A stretch of DNA of 64,000 nt from Trichostrongylus colubriformis (Eukaryota > Nematoda > Chromadorea > Rhabditida > Trichostrongylidae). The translations under genes and the position numbers were made by a program. This document shows, one piece after another, positions 47,201 to 59,200 of the stretch. The number at the start of each line of letters is the position of its first letter. Within the stretch, counting starts at the first letter, position 1. The stretch is from positions 15,297,863-15,361,862 of the forward strand of contig OZ022256.1 in assembly GCA_963978905.1 (NCBI GenBank). Direction: 5' to 3'. The notes beneath the pieces are model-generated. The model was given only the letters and a program-made list of their open reading frames with translations. It had not been told where the DNA came from and did no database searches.

Positions 47201-50200
47201 CCGGTCCCTCACCCTTGATGTCTCCTTACCATCCCCTATATCACCTCAAAAATTCAGGGTACCAGCTCTACTGCGACGCGAGATATGAATTTACCGTTAC
47301 CGTTAATTTACCGTACATATTTATGGTTTTATCGCAATGTTTGTCTATGAAGTGAAATATAGCCAAACCTGCCGAAGAGGGGGTCGCCGTTGTGGCCGGC
47401 TGGCGAAAATGCTCTGTGAGACGATTTCTGATGGACTATGGCTCCGTTCCGTACCACTGATCTTCTTTCGGGGAAATCGTAACAAATACGCCTAAAAGAT
47501 ATGGATCGCATAATTTTATACTAATGAACGTAACATATGAGCATCACTTACGCATGTACCACATAGTCCGAGAATGATCACGCCAGCGAAGATGGTCGCT
47601 GTTGCAAGAAGAACTGAAACTTGTACGGATATAAAATATTTTTGGTGTAGCAAAGTAGACAAAGATGTTGTATTGCACATTCATCGGCCTTAGGGGAGAA
47701 TGACAGGTCACTGGGAGACTCTCCCACTTGATTGTGATTACTTGGTACGGGACTCAAAGGCAAACTCAAAGATAAGCGGATTCTCCAGACAGTGGATTAT
47801 TGGATCGTTATTCAGGCTGCACCTTTATTGCAACGCCAATCACGGCGTTACACCAGAACAAACCTGAGCTATCCACTCCCACTTACGCTAGGTGGGGTGG
47901 GCTAGATCGACCTTGAGCGGCAATGGTGCACCGTGACGGAGCAACAGGTGCAGCCTGAACCTTTATCCAATGACCACCTCCTTCAAGAAGATTGGTCGAA
48001 TATCGCGCTTACGTCGGCTTATGTCGAGATGTACCTCCATTATGGGTACAAGAACAAACTTGAATTCAAAGTGGGCTGTCAGCTGCGCGGAGCACTTATA
48101 TATTCAGATGCATAGAAAATTCTGAGTCAAGGTCCATGTATGGCGTAGCCTCAAGTCAAGACAGTTTACTGACAACGATAATTTTTGCTTGGGCTTTGTT
48201 GTTTCTGCCTTCTATTCAGTGCCAGTGGCTTTGTCTCAAGCATTTCCTTACCAAGGTGAAAAAAATCCACAATGACACATGCTTTTTTGGGTGCGCCACG
48301 TACTCGAGCTCCAAACAGTAATGTAACAGCATCATGGATGAGTTGGCATGGTACAGTCTCACTGGAACAACCAATGGAGATATCATCTCTTTAATCCCCA
48401 CTGCGAATCAGAAGAAAGTTCATTGATTCTGGGTATAATACTTGAAAGGCTTGATTGACTCCAGCGAATCAGGACCAGCGCTGCGTGGTCTCCTGTCATT
48501 TTCAGTTTACAAGCTCAAAAAATGCCATATAACTTAAATTTTGTTCGGCTTACCCCAGAAAATAGTTTTCGCTGCACTGGATGGTGAATGTTCAGCTACT
48601 TGATGAGCAAACCACGTGTGAGGTTCAGCTCTGTAGGAGTATCCATTCAGATACACTTCCAGTCCTGATGTCACCTGAAGCAGTACATATTTTCAATCGT
48701 TAGATTGAATGAACATTATTGTTCATAGAGCTTTCGGATCAGCAGCCACATCGAGGGAATGGCTGAAGGAATTTTTCACGGAGATTTGAGTTCTTCAATT
48801 ATCAACATATTATGTTGTATTTGCTTACTACAGGCCACATACAAAGTTTCTTGCAAAAATAGGAGAATCCTGCTGCGATACAGCCTCTTAAAGTACCATC
48901 CATTATTATGAGGCGTTAAAACAGGCACAGCCAGCACACACCGGAAGTGGAGGACTTCTCGACATGGGGGTCGGATTCCTTCCAGCAAAGTGCCAGCAAT
49001 CAATGTAGCGTTGTAGCGCGGTCCATCTCCCGCCGCCGTGTTCCGCGGTGGACGTCATCAAGCACGCGCCGCATGCGCGCAATGGTGAGATTTTTCCATG
49101 GAACCAAGGCTATAAGCGAAGAAGCGACTGACATGTAGAAGGGACGCAGAGTGGAAAGCAAATCAACACATGACGCAAAAAATAAATCTGCGCCTTGTGC
49201 TGACGGCTGTTCAAATGTTACTCGGCAGGAATTCGAACAAGTTTCTCTTCTTACAATTCCTCGATTCCTGCGTTGGAATAAAGGAAGTTTCTCTGTTCTT
49301 CTCGTTTTCCTGCTAATGCATTGTATCCAGAAGGGTGATTTTAAGAGTTATTAGAATCATGAAATTTTTGTGGGCAACTCCTTTGAAGCCCGCATGGTCG
49401 TAATTTAAAATTTGTTGGCGTTGCTCCATAGCGTTTTCATTCGCCGCAAACTGGAACAAAGAAAATCTCTGTATTATCCAGGCCACTGGCTTTGTGTCTG
49501 CGGATCGGTTTGTCGGGTCTGTCCGCCCGCAAAAGAGTGATTTCGATTAGAGAGTATGTAGCAGAGCAAAGCAACCGCTCTGATTGTTAGTAGAACAAAG
49601 CAACCGCTCTGATTCTGAGAAGGGAGGGACCGATGGGTGTTGGAGTATCATTTTAAGACTGGGCTATCCTGCTGATAGCACCTTCTACTTATATAAACAC
49701 TTAGTTCGTATTCTCGCCGTCACTTTGCGGTGTGCTGACGTCGAACTAGGTGTCGGTACATTGGTACAGGGTGCAGATATCTAAGGTTGTTTAGCAGCAG
49801 TCCCTTCGGATCAGACCGGCTTGAGGTTGGGTAATTGTGTGAGTGAACACCATAGCGGTCTTTTTACAAGATCCTGGACACTCGATCAGCTATCAGAAGG
49901 GGTATCAGGATGTGCGCAGAAGGTCCGAAACGGAGAGTGGATCTCACAATCATGGGGTATAGTCGTTCCGAATACTGTGACTAATGGGTGGCACTGGGTG
50001 AGTTCAACCGCATAAATGTGAATTTAATAAAGTTGTACGTCCAACCTTTGCTGAACCACTTCGCTGAGTTGGGAATCAAATTGTAAACTGAACTGGTTGA
50101 CGTTTTGATGCGATGATAAATGTCCGAATGCCATTGACAAAGTCAGAAACGCGGTACTCACCGCTGCCGATATAGTCTTCGCCACTTGACTTGCATGACG

Positions 50201-53200
50201 ATCTTTGATACTGAATCGAGCAGTATTGTCATCTAAGATAATCACATCTTCGATAGATGACCGTGGTAGAGAAAATCGCTGTGAAAGGAATTCGGCCAGT
50301 GTCCTGAAACTGATAGATTTTCCAACGTCTGCATAGCTCGGCTGTGATCATATGAATTTCACTGACAGGCACAAATCTCAAGGCATATTTTAGGCTTGCC
50401 AGGAGGCGACCGATCTCTTAGTTGTCATTCGTAGGAGGCTGGGAAGGAGCGTAACTGGTGCTTGATAAAAGCACCTCTCAACATCTTCTACAATGACAAT
50501 CAATCGATGCCCGCTGCCTACCGAGCTTGAATTGTGTCTTCAGATGTGCTGGACATGGATTTTCCACGGCCCTTATTTCTCACATTCCTTATCACAGGAA
50601 TAAGACCGTTTGAGGGCGAGGAATTAGCGATTGAAAATGGAAGTAGCCGCTAAATTGAGGGCTCTGTTTGGGATAATTTTGGCAGATTGTGGAACGTGAA
50701 AGCTAGGTGATCAGTATTGTAGCAGTAGAGAAACAAAGGGAAAAAACGGCCAAAATCCTGAGGGATAGGAATCTTAACCCCCTTGCCCTCTTTGCATCAC
50801 TAGCCGGTGAGATAGATGCAGATGGTAAGGGGCTGAGTTGGCTAGCCGCGAATTTTGTCCCGTCTTTGCGACAACTACCTAGCGAATGCGAGGTAGAGTG
50901 ATTGTGCTGAACCGTGACGAAGAACCAAAGGAGCCCTTTCCAACTGGAGTTTCCCCTCAGTTAATCTCTTCTGGACTGGAATGTCATAGAGAATATGAAT
51001 TCTCAGTTCTCGCCTCCTCCTTGCTGCTGTCGGTGCCTTTTAACCTTGCTCCGATAGGATGCAGACAATTCAAAAGTACTAGATCTTATTCACGCCTGCT
51101 TTTTGTGTTTAAACATATGAACTCAAAAACGAACTCTTGAGCACGCTTTCGTGATGAGGTTGATATCTGTGGACCAGTCAACGAGAAGCCCAACTCGTAG
51201 GTTTCCAAGTCGCCATATGCCTCATCAAGGTATGGTGCGAAAAGATCAGCACCGACACCTATAAACTCAATATTATCCTGATTGCATCAAATCCGAATCA
51301 TCAGCTACACACATGAGAAAAATGCCGAAAAGGTTAAAAATAAGGTAAAAGTGAAAAGTGAACAAAACAACGGCTAACTAAAAAGAATATTCAGGATAAT
51401 AATATTAGAAAGATAAAATAAGTTAAAGTAAAAGGTTAAAGTAAAATACCAGCAAAACTCAACGAAAGGCTTGGTTCTGATCGGTTGAGTTCCATTACAC
51501 GGTCGTTTTGCATTACACTTCTACTCAGAACTCAGGAATATTTACATACGTGTCCCCAAATGTAAAGGCGGCGATCATATGCTTTCATAACCATATGTGT
51601 AGCGAGCAAATCAAATTTTTGACTATACAGCAGCTACAGGCGTCTTGAGGAGCCACGGAAAAGTAGATAGCCCAATCGTACTTGATGGGCTTCGTTTTTA
51701 ATGGTGGATAATGTGATTCCAAACACCTATAATCCTGAACAATCCTTGTAAAATTACTCTGCGGACTTGTAGTTCTGTAGATGAGAGTATCAAGGAGCCG
51801 TTCACAATAATTAGATTTTTTGTTTCCCATATATTGTGTAGTACTTGCTTACTAAGGGCCGCATGAAAAGTTTCACGCGAAAAACGAGAATCCGAGATAG
51901 AGCTTCTCAAAGTAACGTTCAACGAGGTGAGGTGGAGGCGTGGCCACGAAGGGTTTAGTAAAGAGACAACGGTTACATGGTCAGGATCGCACAGTGAGAA
52001 GCAGATCAACATTGCAGGCGAAAATATCGCGTGCGCTCTGCCCGTTGACGGCTGTTCAAAAGTTGCTGAGCGGGAACTCAAACGAGTTGCTCTTCTAACA
52101 GTTTTTATATTTCTGCCTCGGAAGAAAGGGAATTTCCTAGATCCTTTCGTGTTTCTATTAATGTACTAGCATAGTGATTTTGGATCAAATTAGAGTCATA
52201 TGATTTTCATGAACGAATCCTTTGATCTGCAATGTTTCCATCTATCTCGAGTCAATGCAGATCAACATTGGGGGCGAAAATTAATCGCTCCCTTACGTGG
52301 ACTCTAAGATAAAAAGAATGCTGAACACAGCGTTAAAGGCACACCACGCGATAAGCAGATCAGGGGTTAACTTTCTTGGGGCGAGTAGGTCCTTGGATAA
52401 GTGCTCAGGCTGCATCTTTGTTGTGGCTGCACGGTGCGCTCTCACGGTGTTGTGCTTGCTTGCACGCAACCAAGCCACGCCCACTCAGCCAAATCACATC
52501 TGGCCTTAGACGAACGAATTTCCAACGTGGAAACTGCAGTGATCATCAAAATGGCTATTTCGGTGATTATCTTCTCTTGAAACAGATTCTCTTTTCCACG
52601 TGAGCGTCACGTTGGAAATTCGTTCATTTAAGACCAGGCGACGACGAGGTCGTCTTGGTCTTGGGTGGCCTGGTCAAGGATCGGCGCCACCCTGATCGCG
52701 CGCGAGAAGGGGGATAAAGACCCGACTGGAGCAGGAAAAGGACTTCTTCTCGCCTTCACTTTTATTGATTATTTCGGTTATATTATTGTTACAATAGTTC
52801 GAGTTGTGATAAATTAATTAGATATTGTGTAGAAGAGCAAAATTGTGGTACGAAATTGGTGGTCTCGAGTTACAACTATCCTAATATAAGTTATACCAAC
52901 ACTGAACCACATTACCAGGTGTGATTTGATTGGGTGGGTGTACCCTGGTTGTGCTCAAACAGGCACCACACCGTGAGGGTGCACCGCACAGTCGCAACGA
53001 AGGTGCTGTCTGAGCAGTTATCCAAAGGCCTACTCGGCCAATCAAGTGAGCCACTAATCTGATTATCGCGTGGTTTGCCTTTGATGGATTTCCATTTCGG
53101 GGATTAAGACTCCTTCCACATTAGCCCACCTCTGCTCTGTAATACTGTGGTAGATAGACAGACGCATACAGCACTAACCGCGCTGGCAGAGGACAGTGGA

Positions 53201-56200
53201 CAGTATGGCCGCTTCCATACTTTGCGCACCGACGCCGTCACGCGCGTGCCTGCGTCACGCGCGTGACGCCGGCACGCGCGTGACGCAGGCACGCGCGTGA
53301 CGGCGTCGGTGCGCAAAGTATGGAAGCGGCCTATCGGACCCACGGTACGTGGTACGGTAGTACTGATGCTCCCAATTTATTTTCCGGTACTAGTATGCTG
53401 GTTGAATGGGACCTATAGATAAGCCTGTACACTTTTGCTTGCCGTGCGTTGTTTCACAACGCTTCCAGAGAGCTTTACCAAAGGAATGGAATAGCTGCGG
53501 TGAACGGTGGAGTGCCGAACTTATAGAGGATCCGGGTATCAGGGAATGAATTCTTGTACACTATAGAAAAAGAACGTTGAAATATGAACCCACCATCACA
53601 GAACGCTTCGCAATGTTCCCTTGTGGCAAAATTATTGAGATTTCCCGCACAACCGCCGTATTCGAACGAGGTGCAAGTTTGATTCGATGGGGAGTAGAAG
53701 TATCGCGGCACGGTGACTGAACACGGGCCACGTTCTGGTGTCAAGCCACACACGTAACCTGGAATGTCTTCGTCAAAAGCCTCATGAAGAATTCCATACA
53801 TAAGCTCAGCATTGCAGGAAATGCAGCAATTAAATACGTACAAACTTAGTAACATATTCAGTAGCGGTCAAAAGTTTGGAAACTCTTGAATTTTCAACCT
53901 CCCTCAGTTAATAAACGACCGTGTTGTCTCAAATTCACAGAACAGGCATAAAATTAAGTAGAGAACGCGATGTGTAACGTCGTTCTTGGAAGTGGAAACA
54001 AGTGTGAAAATGCTGTTTATCTCAAAAAGGGCGTATCAAAAGTTTGGAAACCTCTCAATAACATTATCACATTATTATAGTTTTATAGTTTCAGGCAAAA
54101 TTATGGCACAGTACCTCATTTTCGGATGGGATCTGGTAAAGAAGTAGCGCTAGCTGTGTAGGAGGCGATTGTTCGGGCCATTCAATCTGGAATACCCGAG
54201 AACCTTCTTGCACAGCAGTATCACCTCGCTAAAAGCACGATCACCAAGATTTTCAGTCGCTACCAAAGGCAAGGAGGTGGGTGAAGACTCATCGTTCCGG
54301 AAGACCTCGTAAGACGACACCAATGAACGACACATTCATCGTAAGAGCCTCGCATGCTGACCCGCGCGCTTCATCAACTGACATTCTCAAGCTACTGAGA
54401 AAGTTTTTGGGCCCTTCTATCAGCCAAAATACTGTTCAGCGTCGTCTGTGAGCTGGCGGATTGTTCGTAAGACTTCTCAGCAGGGAGTCACTAGTGAGCT
54501 CAAGGAATAGGAAGGCGCAACTGAGTTTCGCTCGTCAGCATCTTGCCTGCACCAGAGAAGAGTGGGGAAAAGTTTCGTTCAGCGACGAATCGAAGTTCTG
54601 CCTCTTTGGCAGCAATGGTTTGAAGTAAGTGAGACGTACTGTGAACAGAAGAAATCATTCCAGGTACCTGATATCAAGAGTGAAGCATGGTGTAGCTGAT
54701 GTGATGGTATGGGGATGTATTGGTCTATGTGGCGTTGGCCCACTTTTCCGTATCCAAGGAAATATGGACTCGTCCGCGTAAAAGGGTATCCTAGAGAGTA
54801 CCATACTACCTTTTGCTCGTCAGAGAAGGCCGAGGAGATGGGCTTTTCAGCATGACGATGATTCGAAGCATGCCTCCCGCCTCGTGACCGACTTTCTGAG
54901 ATAGAAGAAAATTACTGTCATGAAGTGGGCAAGCCGAAGTCCGGACCCAATCCGATTGAGCATTTTTGGGAGGGAGGTGGGTGTCGTACAGGACACATTC
55001 AAGTGAAGTATTGCGATGAAAAGCTTGATATTCTGTTCAAAGAATGGGTTTCGATTTCTCAGTCCGAAATTGATGCTCTGATCGATTCAATGCCTAGAAG
55101 GTGTAAGGCTGTTATTGATTCACGCGATTATCCAACGAACTACTAGTTTATTCTCACTTTATTAGGTTCGATTACCTTTGCTATTAAGAAGTTTCCAAAC
55201 TTTTGATGCACCCTTTTTGACATCAACCGCATTTTCACCATTGAAATTTCCACTTTCAACGGACGGCGTCACACATCGTGTTCTCTACTTGATTTTATGC
55301 GTATTCTGCAAAGACCACTCGGTGGTTTCGTAATCGAGGAAGGTTGAAAATTCAAAAGTTTCCAAACTTTTGACCGCTACTGTATATATACATAATAAAA
55401 AGAGTTGAAATTAGAACTGCGCTCGGTTTATCAATACCTGGGATAAACAGCATACAGCGCAAAACTAACAGTGATAAAACAAAATCAGAATGAGCATGTA
55501 CTATGGCAATTGGAATTAGGGACCTTCTCTTCAGATCTTTCGCATTCCGAATGTGCTCAGGTGTACCGAGGTCACTTATAGCAAAACCAATTTTTTCGAT
55601 ACTTAAAATAGTTTAGCAAACGTTTGATCGTGGTATACAGTCGTGATATGCTGAACTTATTATATTCTTGTGACGGTCAAGACCCTTGCAGAACGCTTCT
55701 CAACGTACACTTATAATATATAATACATATGTACATAGATAGGCATATATATAATATGGATGCGTGTCATTAAGACAAGAATTTCGCCAGACTTGTGACA
55801 CGATAGGTGCGCCCGGTGTGTGACACGAGAGGACTTTAACTGGGTCATAAAGCGACTGCGACTCAAACAAGGCGTAGGGCCTCGTCATCCTTTTGAGACG
55901 CAAAAGGTCCTGAAGTGATGACGGTGTCCAAGTCTAAGCATAATCGCTTCAAGGCTAACTAATGCGGCACCTTTAGGTCACATCCATCGTGTCGCGTTAC
56001 TTTTTTGGCGAATTTTTGTGTGCGAAAGATAAACATTCCCCATATAAACTCCATTTCAGAGCGCCTGATAGGGCATGGCTCACGGACTCGGGTGAGAGTG
56101 TATCAAACTCTCTCACTCTCCTACACACTCTCACTCTTGCCACGCACCCTCACTCTCGCCATCCCCCATGTCCGTAGGCCACGCCCTATCAAGCGCTCCG

Positions 56201-59200
56201 AAATGGAGTATACATAGGTATATGAGGCAAAAAAAGATAATAAGTATTGAACGAAAGCAAATATGTAGTTGGAAACAAACACACTCACGCTTAGATACGC
56301 AGCACATTCCTATCTTCTCGCCCGGATGTATTGAGCAGTAGTGAGTGGATGGACAGCTTAAGAACGAGAATGATCAGAATGCTCATGTACCCTATTCCTA
56401 TTTACAAATGCAGAGCACATTGAGCTGGTTATAATGCACTGCTGATGTTGGCAACAGAGTACTCGAGCCTTTCGGACAATCCCTGACCAATAAGACTACA
56501 AGAAATTGGAAGAGGGAGGAGCCAGGTATAGTCCATAGCTCTTAGCGGGCCATTTACCCAATGCTCGACAAACTACCCACAAAATAACGTCAAAATAACT
56601 GTTACCTGTTGACTTTTGACGAACATGCCAACGGTGTACCATCTGATGAACTTGCAAATGGATCACCATGCGGACAGGATGTGCTCTTCACTTTGCTCAG
56701 CAACGGTTCTTAACAGCGAAAATTAGCTAAAGAATTGAAAAAGATGAAAAGCTTCACATACCTCGCCCAGGGCAGCACACGCCCGTCCCCTCGACGTCAA
56801 ATCCAGTACAGTAGAAACCCGTGGGACAAATTTCACCAGAATCCCTGCAGTAAAATTGCCGTTTCGTTCGTGGATCGATCACCGGTCGGTCTCCAATATT
56901 ACATGGGGAATTTTCGCCTAAAAAGTCACTACTGAGCAAAATTTCTTGACTTAGTCCCAGGCTAGGATATGGTATAATCACTACTGCAACTCACATGTCG
57001 GTACCGGGATGCAATTTTCTGATGAGCATGATGGCACACGCAAAATGCATACCTAAAGAGGTTACGGTTTGTTGTGAAATTTCTTTGTTGTTAAATTTCT
57101 GAGAAAATATATCGATAAATCGATTAGTCCGTAAACATACCTCGTTAGCTTTGCAGTTTACTTTGTCGCATGGTGAAGAACAGCGGCAGTCCGAGTACGG
57201 ACAGAAGTCCTGATCCAGTGCTGCACCATACGGACACATTGATCGGGAGCACTTGACTGGACACTTGTGTGGAGCTGTAGGAGTATAAGTGATGAAGGAT
57301 GCGAACTCACTGGGTAAGTACATTTATGTCGAATTTTCGCGCAGCCGCGCGCAACGAGCAGCACCGCGGATTTCTTCTCGTGTGACTGCGTACATTGCGA
57401 TACTCTCTTTAGAGTTTTACGCTCAAATTATCTCTTGATTAGGACTACTATCATGTAATGCTATCGTTTTTTTTTGAATTCTGTGTCACCATTTTGCCTT
57501 TTCGGAGCACAAAAGTTTATGTATTCAGATAATGATGAGATAAATAGCTATTTCTTGAAGGACCTCTATGTTACCAGTATATGCGTCCTGAGAGGAATTC
57601 CAACCGACCGCAGTAAGTTCTGCTGACGGCGCCGCGAGTGCGACGTCGTAAAGCGAAAATTTATGTAAGTGTTCACACACGAATTTCATTAGGCTGTGCG
57701 GATATGTCAGTTGGGATAGCAGGGGCTCCCAACGTTTAACAGCACACTGGCGGTATTTCACATAGCGAAAAAAGCTGACTAAGAAGTGGATCCTCGAGAC
57801 GAGAAAGATTGCTCGATTTTAGTTCTAGGCACCGACAATACGGAATGATCATAGTAACTGGCAAGTTAACCGGGAGTTAAGGATTCGTCGACAGGAGGCC
57901 GTCTTTCACGGGCAGGATGCTGGTCGTAACGGCAGAGGTCGTCAGATGACAAGCAGTACGTGACGTCAACTGACCCCGGTATGTAAAAAAATATGATTAA
58001 GTTCAGGTGATCAACACAAAATTACAGTAATAAGATACTTAGTAACACTATGCTGTCCGCAATGGTGAATGATCCTGTGGAGGTTATGCAGATGTTGAAT
58101 GGGAAGTCGCACTTGCGTCCTGTTTGAGGAGAGGGGGGAGGGTATTAGTGAATCAGCCATTTTCCTCGACACCTGGGTGTGCCCAGGTAACTGGGTTTGT
58201 ATTATACAATGGTGCGTAGAGGGATAGAGCATTCAACGCCATTTTTCCAACTTCTTTCTATACCGGACCGCATATGTCGCTAGATTCCTTGAACGGAATC
58301 ACGTGTTTTTATGTCACGGAATGAGGTTTTATGCCTGACTCTGCAGGCTCCGATTTTAATTATGTGCCATGATTCTGATTGTGAGAAACGATATTCTATT
58401 CAAAAATAAGATAAATTCCACTTTTCAAGACGTTTTAGTTGAAGGCAGCATTAGGGGAGATTCGGACAAAGAGTAAAAGAAGTAGTGAATGGGAAAGTCG
58501 CCTAGTAATATGAGTCGCCTAGTAATGCCTAGTAACAAGACAGTGAAAAAAACGGATGGAAATGGGCAAAAACCCGAGAAATAGTACCCCCCCCCCCCTC
58601 TCACCGTTGGTTCTAGGCGCGGACGACCTTTCCATCAAGAAACGGGTAGTGCGAAAAGATTCCCATCAGCATGTCGCCAATAAACACAAGGGAATGTTTG
58701 GAAATACGGCAGCATCCATTTTCTGGGATGAGCTTCATCCTAAACCTGAGAAAACGCCCCGCAATAGCTTCAATCTCTCCGTATATCCTTGGCCGCTCTT
58801 ATCATAGCCGTCCACGAAACACGTCGACTGGAGGCGGGGTCAATTATCGAAGGGCGGTAGCTCCTATGCGTTGCGCTGTTTCTACAGCTTGGGAGCGCGT
58901 TTTTTCACCGGGATTTCGTTATAGATAGCCTTCTTACCCCTATAGTTTCCATGTGAATGACTTCTTTCAGGGATTTCTCAGTAACCACATTACCTTCGTG
59001 GTTTCAGGTGTTTCAAATGTTTTGCACCTAGGCGCCCCTCAACTCCTGCTGGAATTGCTTCAAATACTTCCAAGAAAAATTAAGTACTGCACCTTCGCAA
59101 ACATTCTGCCCAACGGAATTGGACCGACGTGATCCCGGTACAGGTTGTCCTGTCTCCATGTCTACACACCAGCATGTTCCAGATTTCTCGCATTGGATCC

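Larger units (their letters stand above)
44503..47368 (-). other. long intron filled with repeats
   Basis: Holds a GGCAGTGATAGGGG-family fragment (about 45365-45700), a foldback MITE (46367-46626), a composite repeat (46660-47035) and a diverged duplication of about 70 bp (47080-47150 and 47220-47290, sharing 'aaaaattcagggt' and 'gcgacgcgagatatg'). If the 47369 donor is not used, the frame ends at a TAG (47347-47345), giving a short tail instead. Confidence 0.45.
51259..53593 (-). other. intron or intergenic gap between Kunitz exon and membrane-proximal exons
   Basis: Largely mobile DNA: an AAAGGAAT-type member (about 51789-52224), the MITE 52334-53083 with a nested insertion, and the palindrome 53207-53331. 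The unassigned remainder (about 51260-51788) has one short open segment with a strong donor (GGACAC|gtatgt near 51554) that does not fit the phase. If two genes exist, their boundary is here. Confidence 0.45.
57275..59092 (-). other. intron region with MITE and low-complexity tracts
   Basis: Apart from the optional exon above, contains a GGCAGTGATAGGGG-family copy at about 58441-58945 with a C run at 58587-58598. Confidence 0.5.

Noticed and set aside
48258..48520. Minus-strand segments that read like a von Willebrand A-type fold (HAALVLIRWSQSS..., then DAVTLLFGA...KKACVIV) with a 40-bp intron between them
   Set aside because: The exon at 48554 already splices in phase to the transmembrane exon at 47613. 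Including these segments would cut the ectodomain from the membrane span and needs weak donors. The metal-binding motif of a VWA domain is also absent.
49370..49450. Minus-strand exon candidate after a ttctttgttccag acceptor
   Set aside because: Most of it overlaps the end of an AAAGGAAT-type repeat, and the only donor is poor; the flanking exons join correctly without it.
51554..51625. Open segment ending in a consensus donor (GGACAC|gtatgt)
   Set aside because: It ends in phase 0 while the next exon (51258) must be entered in phase 1, and no bridging exon was seen.
53104..53343. 79-codon minus-strand open frame
   Set aside because: Runs through the 125-bp palindrome; its composition is dictated by the repeated ACGCGCGTGACG words.
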